A stretch of 64,000 nucleotides of DNA from Massospora cicadina. Lineage: Eukaryota > Entomophthoromycota > Entomophthoromycetes > Entomophthorales > Entomophthoraceae. The stretch covers positions 372,001 through 436,000 of the forward strand of contig JAKSZP010000005.1 in NCBI GenBank assembly GCA_022478985.1. The letters run 5' to 3'. The position numbers and the translations under genes are program-made. Below are positions 54,985-64,000 of the stretch, piece by piece. Within the stretch, counting starts at the first letter, position 1. The number at the start of each line of letters is the position of its first letter. Below the pieces are notes generated by a model. The model worked only from the letters and a program-made list of their open reading frames with translations. It made no database searches and was not told where the DNA came from.

Positions 54985-56870
54985 ATATATGCGATTGGCA
55001 AATATAGACAACTCCAAGTCTGCCCAATTACTAAAGAGTAATGTTCCTGCATATATTAAAATTCTTGAAATGATGATGTTGGGATGCGGTGATTGTCAGA
55101 AGGCAATTACTAAAATTAATTGTCTAGATACAGAAAGACAAAATCTTGTTCTACCAAGATTATCAGCCAACAATTAGACATACAGTGAAATTAAAGATGC
55201 CATAATGAGCGAATTTGGAAGCCCAGAGATTCTTGCAAATCAAAAAGAAGGAATCTATGTGTTTTCACGCTAATAGTCTAAAACCATAGATCCTTTTCTG
55301 AAAGTTTCTATCAAGAAAATTTGATTCTCACTATGGCAAGAAAGTTGATAGAATTGGACGAACAAATTTCAATGAAGTCGGCACTCCATATATATAAATA
55401 TTTGAATGGACAATGAATACAGACTTAAATTCTAATACTAAGTCATCACTAATAGTTGAGTTACTACAAAGCCGTGAAACCACATTTGATACACCAAAAC
55501 TGAGTTCCAAAGATGCTAAATTTATGGGGTAAAATTGCCAAAAACAAATGCAATTTACCTCTTATCACTATGCAAGGATGGCCATATTGCAAAGTTCTGA
55601 AGAACAAAAACTGAAGGCTAACGTCAACATGGTAAGCCTAAATTCCAAGGTGAATCAAGTGGATCATTAAAGAAAAAACCAATGAATATAAAAGGAACAG
55701 TCCATTTTCACAATCAACACTTTTCCATCAATCCCAAAAAACATCAATGGAGCTCATAGTTGAAGAAGTAATAAAGCCCTTCGTGAACCAGCTCCAGGAT
55801 TTTCAGATAAAACTAGAGAATTATAAATTAATTAGTTCTCTTATAAATTAATTTCAATGGCTATCATTTAGGAGAAATTTTCAACGATTATAAACAGCTT
55901 TTTCAAACAACAGATTCAGCCAAAAATGCTGCTACTTTATAATTAAGCATTATTTACAGTACTACAATTGTACATATGTGGACATTTTAATAAACTAAGT
56001 AAAAGTTAAAAAAATTTATTAACAGTGGGACTCCATTTGCCATTGTCTTTATGACTTGGTGAAAAAACTAAGTCTTGCACCAGATCTGGAACGTAAAAAA
56101 AGTTTATAGGACTGCAGGCCTACTAACAACCACTTCCAAGGAAGCCTACAGTACTCTACCCTTATGGTACAGACACATATTGTGACGGCATGACAAACCT
56201 TTTACTAAACCATAATTATAAAATATTAATTAGCACCAAATTCATGTCACAAAATGGAATTTGGTGCAATTTATACAAAAATACTCTGAAATTTTAGGGC
56301 AAAAATTGCCGTTGAATTATAATCAAAAGGGTGGCCTTCCTAGAAGCCAGAGAAAAAAATTACATCAATCTAGTGTAGGAGAATAAAATAACCCAATAAA
56401 GTATCCTCAGATTGGTTGCCATACTAGAACTTACCTGATCAAATTGAGGAGTGCCATGGAAATCCTTTGAGGGCGCAAAGGTCAACCATAATTAAACCTA
56501 AGGAGCAGTGTTTTAAAATTCCAGACCAAACTGAAAGTTTGATTTCCTCTGATGACAGGATTCAAATTTTAACTAAAAATTGTTTAGTATCCCCGTTGGG
56601 GCTATCTTAATCTAAAAAATCGAAAGATCCTGATGTTGGAGTTTGCACCCAATCCAGACAATCAGATGTTGCTACTAACAAACAATTAATAAAATGCCAT
56701 AGTAAACACAGATTGCAATTTATTATAGATCTTGGCTTGTAAGTGCCTGCTGATTTTCCCCAATAATTAATACCTGATAGACCTAAGTATTGATTTGACA
56801 AATAAATTGGATTACATTCTTTCAGTAATCTTTCCTGTTGCAATCACTAATTGCAACTGATTCAATTTAA
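54985..56870 (+). mobile_element. Plus-strand Ty3/gypsy fragment: gag, protease, linker
   Basis: A gag piece at 54989-55177 (62 codons) is followed by a damaged zinc knuckle (about 55563-55602, G-H-type core with one indel). A protease active site lies at 56012-56043 and linker-like text runs to 56870. LINE-B copy 2 then takes over. RT is not seen in the window. The LTR of this element was not identified. Confidence 0.6.
56000..56180 (+). pseudogene. Retropepsin-like protease, active-site Asp lost
   Basis: The plus strand reads K-F-I-N-S-G-T-P-F-A-I-V at 56009-56044. It then reads K-K-V-Y-R-T-A-G-L-L-T-T-T-S-K-E-A-Y-S-T-L-P-L-W-Y, closely matching the flap-side stretch of gypsy-1 protease (V-Y-R-T-T-R-T-E-I-T-T-S-E-G-A-Y-S-A-I-P-L). 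D-S-G has become N-S-G. This is the third protease in the window with that change. Confidence 0.7.
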
Positions 56871-57207
56871 GACAGTTAGAGTTTATTAAACCACATGGGG
56901 AGATGAGTATGCGTCCAGTGCCAGGAAAGGGTTGGGAAAGCGTGGTGAAAGGCACAGGGTCGGCGTTGCTCACCGCCAAAAGTTAGAAAACGCCCCAGAG
57001 AAACCGGTGGCCCTGACAAAAATAAAAAACTGAGGTGAGTAATTTGCCAGAAATTTTGGAATGACAAGAAAAGGTCAACCTGTTGCAAAAGTCCGCGCTC
57101 ACAGCCACTATTGTCAGTAAAAATAAAATGCAAGTTTTCCTGGATATAAATTTTAAACTCTTTTAGAGAAGTTCTGAGGTGACATATGCACCCACTTCCT
57201 GGAAGTT

Positions 57208-58345
57208 GTGTATGCACCACACTCAATGACCTGTGGATGGTTTGGCCTCAGGTTTGAGATACCACAAGCAGTGGACGCTGCTAAACAGGTGCACATGGTG
57301 TTCAATCTACCTATGGCCAATGGGTGGTCAAAACCAAGTGCATGCACTGGACAAAATCAAACAAAATCTTTGTCACTTTTGATTTTTTCTCATGAACATT
57401 AAACTGAAGTCCTCAAGAGCCATCTCCAAGAAGGACTAAAAGTATAGGGAAATTTGCTCCTTTGAAATGCAAAATCTTTGCTTATGCCTGAAATCAGCAC
57501 GGGTAAGGATATTATGGTGATCACCCATTCTCAGGGGTAGCTGAAGTTTTGGCTCAGATTTCACACACTGTTACTCTCACCATTAATGGGCAACAAACTC
57601 AACCATTTTATGATACATTTGACAGCGCACCGCCCATCTGCACTCATTGCCATGCGTTTGGCAACAAGTTACACACTTGCCCACCAGAGAGGGAATTATT
57701 CCGATTGAGGCTTACTCAGAAGCAATGGGAGCTGGCCACTTTGAGCCCACATCTGATTCTAATGTCACCTTCCCATGGGGCGACCATGGGTGTTATAACC
57801 AGGTAAAACCTGTGTCCCTACAAGAACAAAAAAAGCCAAACAGAAATACTTTGCGCATGTTAAGGCAGCAGACACCGCGGCCACCACCATCCCCCCTTCC
57901 CAGACCCAGGCCAATCAGGCTGAATTTTCCGCTTCAGTGAAATCCCATATTCCCACCCAATCATATTAGGACCCAGCCATCATACCCGCAAAATGAGTTT
58001 GGTATACACCTGCACGATTCTTAACAAATGCAAGTGGATTTTCTAACCTGAATTAGGCAAGAGTTTGGGGTAAAATTGTTGGATAATCTTGACAGTGCTA
58101 TGCAAATCCATGACAACTCAAAAAATCGCAAAGATCAAAAATCCAAACAAAAAACCAAAACTATGGCTGAAGCCGCCCTCAAAGATGATACCTATACACC
58201 TGGTGATACTCCCTCCTCGACTACTCATGCACAAAAAGTGAAGGCTGAGCTTGCAAGGCAGCATAGAGTGGCAGGGCCTAAGGGGCCCTCCACTCACTCC
58301 CAAGAAGTGATGGGGGTATCCTTCACAATAGGAACGCTAACATAG
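57208..58345 (+). pseudogene. LINE-B ORF1 remnant with Cys/His finger
   Basis: Open pieces at 57208-57402, 57549-57806, 57647-57940 and 58076-58345. The second has C-T-H-C-H-A-F-G-N-K-L-H-T-C, a C-x2-C...H-x-C finger near residue 32, typical of ORF1 in this kind of LINE. The last piece is basic (K-N-R-K-D-Q-K-S-K-Q-K-T-K). The role would be RNA binding. Frames shift between all pieces. Confidence 0.65.
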
Positions 58346-58389
58346 CTGGACTCAAGGCCTCTTATCCCAGGCTAAAAAACAAGTTTCCT

Positions 58390-59060
58390 TATAAATAACT
58401 TACCTGTGGACATCATGGCAATTCATGAAACCTACTGTCCACAAGGTGCTGAGGACACATGGGTAACCATAATCTTCCCCTCACAATCCTTTTGATCTCT
58501 ACACTGTGGGGTAATTATATGGGCGAACTGCAAATCTAATTAATAGAAAATATAACATTTCTTAACGGATGTGTACTGGTCAAGTCCTTTACATGGAATT
58601 CCAAAGTGCACACAATAGTTAATATCTACGCCTCAACATGTGCATGGGTTTGCCAGGAAATCCTCTCATCCAAAGCTTCTCTTCTCTTTCCCTCTCCTCC
58701 AGTTCCTTTGTGGTTGGCGACCAGAACTGTTGGGACAGCCCAACCACCAACTGCTGGCCTTCCTCGCCGGCACCACCATAGTAGCACATCAAACTTCATG
58801 TTATGAAAGCCACCTTGGGCCTTTTTAATACCCTCCCCAAGCAAGCGCCATTATACCCAACATGTCACGTCCCCATGTGCACAAAGGGCAGCCGATGTCT
58901 ATGTTCCACATAGATTTCATTCTTGCTTCACTGATTTTTTGCCCCCAGTCTCACATTTTAATATGAAGAAAATAGATTTCTCTGACCACAGGATGGTCTT
59001 CGTATCATTTACTCTGTTGAGCCCAGCACCACAGGCACCTAAAGGAATAAACTTCGCCCA
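58390..59060 (+). pseudogene. LINE-B endonuclease domain, broken
   Basis: D-I-M-A-I-H-E-T-Y (catalytic Glu) lies near 58415 and I-V-N-I-Y-A-S-T near 58620. V-V-G-D-Q-N (normally G-D-F-N or G-D-L-N) lies near 58712, I-D-F-I-L-A-S near 58912, and F-S-D-H-R-M-V with the S-D-H intact near 58976. The order is that of apurinic-type endonucleases. At least four frame changes. Confidence 0.75.
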
Positions 59061-59078
59061 ACAATCTCGCGTTACCTT

Positions 59079-59126
59079 TTTTTTAGTACTAGATGGTCCC
59101 AACCTGAGGGGGGGATTCATCAATGT
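59079..59126 (-). mobile_element. 48 bp LINE-A tail inside LINE-B copy 2
   Basis: Flanked by AATCTCGCGTTACCTT (59063-59078) and AATCTCACGTTACCTT (59127-59142), 15 of 16 equal. It holds poly(T), AGTACTAGATGGTCCCAACC, seven G and ATTCATCAATG on the plus strand, the same order as the LINE-A 3' end. Confidence 0.92.
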
Positions 59127-59142
59127 AATCTCACGTTACCTT

Positions 59143-60540
59143 CATTTTCAAGTTGGATGGAAACACAACAAGACACAGGAGTTCGAAACTCCTTTCTGTG
59201 CTAATCCCTAATGACCTGTTCAACATTTAAGAAAGCTGCAATCTACCAAGCATGCCACATCTTGTTGCAGTGCTCTTGGGCTACCTCAGAAGTCATTAAA
59301 CGCGCCCTGGCGGAGGTGGACCACCTGGAGTTTAATGTCCCAGGGCAGGGCACATCCCTGATTGGGGTCATAAATGGGCTGAAGTATTGGCCCATCTTAA
59401 TGCGCTGATCAGAAAACACAAACTCGCCTTTGTGTTCAGTAAAAGGCAAAGAATATCACTGCAGGCAAAAAATGCTCCGCCTACTTTTTCCTCCAATTAT
59501 CTGCCTCACGCCAAAACTTGGCCTGAACACAGGTGAGGCGCCCACACAATTCCATTGCAGAAACGACAGCTGAAATATCTTCTGAAGTTCAGAATATTAA
59601 TCCGAGTTATACATGACTTACCAAGTCAATCCTACCAAAATCAGTGATTTTCTTGCTAGCACAGACATCTACACCGTTTCCCAATATCAGAAGCTCATGA
59701 ATTTAATAATTTGTGATGACTCAGCTATGCCGTTCATGATGCACTACACAGGAAGAGCCCAGGACAAACAGGATTCCATATGAATTCTGCAAAAAAAACT
59801 CTAATTATTATTCTCCTTAATATTAGCCTCAATGAACAAATTTCTCTTAGAGACACGCCTTTTTCTAGGGCCCAAGAGGCTTACATGATAATATTGTTTA
59901 AAGAGGGTGATAAGCTAGATTTGTCAAACTGGCGCACTATTTCCTTCATTAACACCAATACTAAAATTATTAACTAAAATAATGGCTAACCGCCTAGGTC
60001 ATTGCCTCTGAGGTAATTTTCTCTTAGAAATGTGGCTTTATTCCCAAAATGTCGATCTGGGATAATATTCACACCATGGTCAATTTCTACCAATCTCCAG
60101 CTACTGGGGCGCTTGTGTTTTTAGACCAACAAAAGACGTATGATATGGTCAACTGGGACTACATTAGGGCCTGCCTTCACCAGTTCCACCTCCCTCCAAG
60201 GTTCATCAGTTGGTCAATGTTGCTCATTGAATCAGCCACAATGGTAGTGTGGGGCCCAGGTTTACTCATAATTTGGTTTGCCCTCAAAGGGGTCTCCATT
60301 AAGGGGACCCTTTGAGCCTACTTTTATACAACTTCAGCCTTGACCCACTTCTCCACAGTGTAAATGCACGCCTTACTGATGTTCATGTGCAAGGCCAAGA
60401 ACCAGTTAGGATTCTTGCACTTGCTGATGATTGTGTGGTTGGGGCGTCTAGCAACCATGATGCATGTGCATTGGTCCACTATTTGAGGGTACTCCAGGGT
60501 CAGTAACGCTGTCCTTAATGCAACCAAAACTGAAATAATA
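59143..60540 (+). pseudogene. LINE-B reverse transcriptase
   Basis: D-L-S-N-W-R-T-I-S-F-I-N-T lies near 59920 and V-F-L-D-Q-Q-K-T-Y-D-M-V-N-W (motif A) near 60116. K-G-V-S-I-K-G-T-L, a frame change and S-L-L-L-Y-N-F-S (motif B region) lie near 60290-60330. L-A-L-A-D-D-C-V-V-G (motif C, both Asp intact) lies near 60415. The linker before RT is at 59211-59408. Stops and shifts separate the blocks, but the catalytic residues survive. Confidence 0.85.
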
Positions 60541-62000
60541 CTCCTTGGTAGATACTGAGCCCGCTGGTCTCTGGCGTCCCTCAATCAGAGTGATCCAGTT
60601 ACTCACTCTCTTTTCAAATTACACGACGGTCAACCCAATTCACCCCTATCGTGCCCCTTTTGTGTCTAGACTCACTGCTGTCCCGGTGCACCACCTGGGA
60701 GCATGGCTGGAGGCGGGTGGGTATGCCAATTTAGTAATGGAGCACTACATATTAGCCAACGTTACAAAGTGCATTGCATCCTTACAGGATCACCAAATCA
60801 GCCTGACAGGTAGAGTAGTGCTTGACAACGCTATTCTCCTGTAAAATGTATGATTTGTGGCCCATGCCATTGCCTTCTCCCCCTCCTTCTTTGCTTCATT
60901 ATATGCCCTCATACAAAGTGGATTTGGATAGTTCGCCATCCCCCTGTGAGACTGGAGTTCATCTTTGGCCCACGCCAAAGTGGTGGTGTGGGTCTGCTTA
61001 ACTACGTGGCCCAGGTATCTAGGATCTTTGGCACATGGATTGATTCAGTAACCACCCCACACTCCCGTCCCAGCACTGGTTGTGCGTGGCATGCTCCAAC
61101 TTTGCACGCACCCTTGGCCTCCGCAACCCCACCCACCCTAATTCTCTTCTTAACTATATGTCCTCACACCCATCTGCCGCAGGCCCACATGGGACCCCTG
61201 CCCAATTTAAAAGGATCCTCCTTAATATGAGGAGTGTAGAATGGAGGATCAGCATCAGCGGTCATACTTTGCAGAGGGGTCGCCCTACTCCTCATTTCAA
61301 GCAGCAAGCCCATGGGCAAGCCGTTCTGAACAATTTGGTACCCAGTTTTCCTCTACCATGGCCCGTGTGGACTACCTGGACATGTTGGACATCCCATACT
61401 CCCTGGAAACCCAGAAAGACATCTGGAAGTATACCCACCACCCTCTTTTACAGCCACAGGCTCTTTCCCATGTGGGGCGCTGCCTGAAGTGGGTATACCA
61501 TTCTACGGAGCATTTCAACGCTTCTCATTCTTACTGTGATGTGTGTGACCATTATGGGACTTTGATCCACCACATGGAAGAGTGTCCACCTTCACAAGCA
61601 ATCTGGTGTGAGGTTCAGCATCCCTTTTTCCAAAAGCAAACATAGACTTTCATCTTGTCTAAGGACATCTTCGCCTTTTCCTTGACTTCCCCCATACACC
61701 CTTCCCTCCGCGCCTTAGTTGTGGCAATTGCTATGTGGGAGATACACATGGTTGCCTTTGACGCCATTTTGAGATCTACTCCCACCCTCTAGGAAGCTTT
61801 TCTTTGCTTCCATTTACGCCTTATGGACCACTTCCAATCCTGGTTTTTTGGCCATTTGCCATCCCGCCAACAACAGTTGGTTTCATCCTAGTTCCCTGCA
61901 TGTTTCCTCACCTCAGACCCTTTCCTTCATATGTGCTCAGTAGTAGTACAAGCCTCTTCTAACAATACCCCTCTTCCTTCCATTGGCGTTCCCGCTGGCA
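60541..62000 (+). pseudogene. LINE-B C-terminal domain with zf-RVT-like finger
   Basis: Pieces at 60545-60844, 60850-61230, 61080-61487 and 61241-61645. The last holds Y-T-H-H-P-L-L-Q-P-Q-A-L-S-H-V-G-R-C-L-K-W-V-Y-H, then Y-C-D-V-C-D and H-H-M-E-E-C-P, a C-x2-C...H-H...C finger as in LINE-A. The final 300 bases match the end of copy 1. Confidence 0.8.
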
Positions 62001-62109
62001 ACAGGAGTAGCTTTTGCTCCTCTGGAAGCCTCTTACGTATCTAGGTTCTTAGTTGTTGTTACATATTGGAAAAAACTGTCCCATGGTCAGCCTTCTCCAA
62101 GTAAATATA

Positions 62110-62300
62110 AGTACATTCTTTCAGCTTTTTCTTAGGTTGCTAAAATCATTATAGCAAATTAAAGGATATTATATAGGTAAGGAGCTTTTACCCTTAGCTG
62201 TTAGTTATTTTAAAGAGATAAAAATTCTTGTGTTAGGGGCTTCAGTTTCCCTAGACTTCTCCCAGATTGTTGGATTAAATCCCTCACAGCCCAATAAAAT
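62110..62300 (+). repeat. Possible copia-like 5' LTR (left end unknown)
   Basis: It ends CCCAATAAAAT directly before a PBS-like TGGTGCTCCCTGCCAGG at 62301-62317. TATATAGG lies at 62173. It is short, so only the end of the LTR may be present. No partner in the window. Confidence 0.4.
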
Positions 62301-62700
62301 TGGTGCTCCCTGCCAGGTCACTCTAAGTTGGAGAACTCGTTGATTACAATGAGTGATAATGACTTGGCATCTATTCCTCTTCCTACCATGAAACTGCCCA
62401 TCTAATTGAGTGGGAGGTCTACATGCATTAGGAGAACATGTGTTAACTCATAAAATTTTATTCTCTGCATCTATGGAAAGAGGACCTATCCACCCCTTCA
62501 ATGGAGCAGTACCAACTATAAATCTTAGACTTCACAGAAGCCCTCCAACTCCTACTCATTGAGCCTTAGTCTTAGGGGGATGAGCAAATAAAAAGTGAGC
62601 ACCCACAGTACCAACGCCTATGATGGTCTTAACTAAGAGTTTAACATTCAACGGTGAACAGTTCAGGGTGGGACGTTTGTAGCGCTACCTGCGCAAAAAC
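62301..62700 (+). pseudogene. PBS and start of a copia-like gag
   Basis: After the PBS an ATG at 62350 gives M-S-D-N-D-L-A-S-I-P-L-P-T-M-K-L-P-I. Then, across a stop and a shift, come L-S-G-R-S and a M-E-R type block. This resembles the K-L-x-G-x-N-Y-x-x-W start of copia gag. No knuckle or pol lies downstream, so the fragment is truncated by about 62700. Confidence 0.45.
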
Positions 62701-63555
62701 GTTCATTTCGTCATGATCATTTGTTACAATTAGCGGGTTCCATCACTAGAAACTACTTTGCATCTACAGCTATCAGAAATCCTGCACTTGCAGTTTCTCC
62801 AATTATAACCCTCTGCCTCCCTTTTTAGCGGTGAGAACCAAAGTGATATTCTGGAAAATCAGCAACTCATTAATTAAATAAAAGCTTTGTTAACACATCT
62901 TAATAAAAGGATTATAATAACATTCATATAAACTATCAACCATATTAAAAATCTGAAAATCTCTGTACACATTAGATTAGAGTTGGTACTACAGGAGTAC
63001 AAATACAACTTACCAACTTGAGAGCCTCCATGATGATTGTCTCTGTTACCATGAGGTCTCCTTTATGATATCTAAGATACCCAGAACAACTATTGTTTCT
63101 TTAGACTACAAGGAATGACAAGTGAGGTTGGTCCTCCTGAAAGCACTGGACTATCTGGGTCCCAGACCACCTGGAACACTTGTTTGTCCTGGCATGCCAG
63201 GCCAACTTGCCCAATCAGGCCCTTTGGACCTCATGGTCTTAGTACTGGTTTTGAGATTCCTGAGAACAGGCTTAACTTGTTGATACAACAAAAACAATGT
63301 CTTGATGTCTAACTTGGAAGTGAAGCTCATGGGTAGATCTTACTAAGGATGGGGTGCCTCTCCATGCTGAAGTATCTTTATGCACCCAACACAGTCGACT
63401 CAAAATTATGGCTGTCTACCCTCTTAAGTAAGGTGGTTTAAGCATTAAAATTTTCACCGCCAAACAGCAACAACATAAGCTTTTAGACCCAAAGTGTTAG
63501 TTTATAATATAAATAAAACAGTTGGCCCAGATCTTTGTCACCAAAACAGCCCTTC
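62701..63555. other. Stretch without gene, likely LTR and leader of the next element
   Basis: The 65-codon frame at 63115-63312 is Pro/Gly-rich and has no domain. By position this is where the LTR and PBS of the plus-strand gag at 63556 should lie. 'ttggcccagatcttt' at 63521 is a weak PBS candidate. Confidence 0.35.
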
Positions 63556-64000
63556 ATGCCGACCATAAATGAGTTTTTTTCAAAAATTGACAATGTGAAT
63601 GATTTGCATAGTCAAATAAATGCCCTCTATCCCCAATAGTATTCCTGGGATACCGCTTCCTATTTAGATGAAGGCACATCTCCATTATCTGGTCAAATTG
63701 TCCTTCCACCAACCCCTCCAGGTAACTCGTTTAAGTCCTCCTTCAAGGACAAGTATTTCCCAGGGGAAGAAAGTATTTTATTCTTTTTTACTGCTATGAA
63801 TATGCAATGAAAGAAGCTATCAACTGCCAATGGCTCAAATGCTAAACTCAAAAGCCTCAGCCAAGTAACACAGAATAGAATGGTAGCCCATTTAATGACC
63901 TGTTGCACTTGAAACAATTCAAAGTCTGCGCTGCTTTAGGAATAAGTAGTTATTTAATCTCGCCAACGAAAACAGACGTTTGTGAGGATCAGCCTCAATT
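63556..64000 (+). pseudogene. Plus-strand Ty3/gypsy gag, N-terminal part, with in-frame stops
   Basis: From ATG 63556 one frame runs M-P-T-I-N-E-F-F-S-K-I-D-N-V to a TAG (63637), then P-P-T-P-P-G, F-K-D-K-Y-F-P-G-E-E and F-F-F-T-A-M-N-M-Q to a TGA (63808), then on to another TGA. F-K-D-K-Y-F-P-G resembles the start of the capsid in fungal chromovirus Gag (often P-x-x-F-x-G). TAG and TGA here can each come from one C-to-T change (CAG, CGA). The window ends within it. Confidence 0.6.

Larger units (their letters stand above)
56880..62106 (+). mobile_element. LINE-B copy 2 (longest copy)
   Basis: In order: ORF1 remnant with finger, endonuclease, RT, C-terminal domain with finger, and the tail CAGCCTTCTCCAAGTAAAT shared with copy 1. 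The 5' end near 56880 is where gypsy linker text stops. No clear target-site duplication was found. It carries a LINE-A tail at 59079-59126. All domains are frame-broken, so it is older than LINE-A. Confidence 0.8.

Noticed and set aside
56876..57226. A 116-codon minus-strand frame
   Set aside because: It lies opposite the start of LINE-B copy 2, whose plus strand gives ORF1-like text. No domain is seen.
59165..59200. T-arm-like 'ggagttcgaaactcc' suggesting a tRNA 3' half
   Set aside because: No D arm or anticodon arm precedes it, and the stretch is collinear with the coding text of LINE-B between endonuclease and RT.
1..64000. CRISPR arrays, bacterial operons, ribosome-binding sites, rRNA genes
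   Set aside because: None seen. The direct repeats are dispersed and eukaryotic in type, and no rRNA or complete tRNA gene was recognised.

Overview
The window is 64 kb of AT-rich eukaryotic repeat DNA in which I find no intact host gene. Nearly everything readable is retrotransposon: Ty3/gypsy elements, a chromodomain-bearing chromovirus, a copia-like fragment, two LINE families with a C-terminal zf-RVT finger, a tRNA-derived SINE, solo LTRs and very short LINE tails. Stop codons, frameshifts and catalytic-residue losses are everywhere. One candidate intron is short (56 bp, GT-AG). Many stops and lost acidic residues are of the C-to-T / G-to-A type. Together this suggests a large, repeat-bloated genome. 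My best guess is an early-diverging fungus of the Entomophthorales type, held weakly; an oomycete or other eukaryote is not excluded. No prokaryotic features are present.

Layout. 1-4660: gypsy-1 (minus), from its integrase at the window edge to its primer-binding site (PBS). About 5260-8962: LINE-B copy 1 (plus), split by a solo LTR (6483-7334). 8963-15158: gypsy-2 (minus), with PBS and 5' LTR. 15160-20550: a plus-strand chromovirus (RT, RNase H, integrase, chromodomain, 3' LTR), split by a solo gypsy-2-family LTR (15898-17052). 20600-23400: AT-rich, with a possible old LINE reverse transcriptase. 23560-26100: a decayed plus-strand gypsy (zinc knuckle, protease, RT start). 26124-28450: two related 1.1 kb LTRs. 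28451-35480: gypsy-5 (minus), carrying a 581 bp solo LTR in its integrase and a 2457 bp insertion in its RT. 35486-40434: a 1.1 kb repeat and a small LTR element with no visible pol. 40435-43631: a truncated LINE copy and a deleted gypsy-6 (minus) carrying a SINE. 43632-50072: LINE-A (minus), the best-preserved element, with a 16 bp target-site duplication. 50089-54351: gag remnants, a second copy of the 1.1 kb repeat, a third PBS and a 1.1 kb LTR. 54985-56870: plus-strand gag and protease. About 56880-62106: LINE-B copy 2 (plus). 62110-62700: copia-like LTR, PBS and gag start. 63556-64000: the start of another plus-strand gag.

The main result is a nested insertion history read to the base from target-site duplications. 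Four insertions can be removed in thought so that the broken host reading frame closes exactly (solo LTRs at 6483, 15898 and 29203, and the 2457 bp insertion at 31128). The last carries what looks like a spliced membrane-protein gene of unknown family. LINE-A also left six further copies consisting of little but its 3' tail, four of them only 19-31 bp long, each with its own 14-17 bp duplication and all in one orientation. The SINE at 41477-41604 also has a clear 15 bp duplication.
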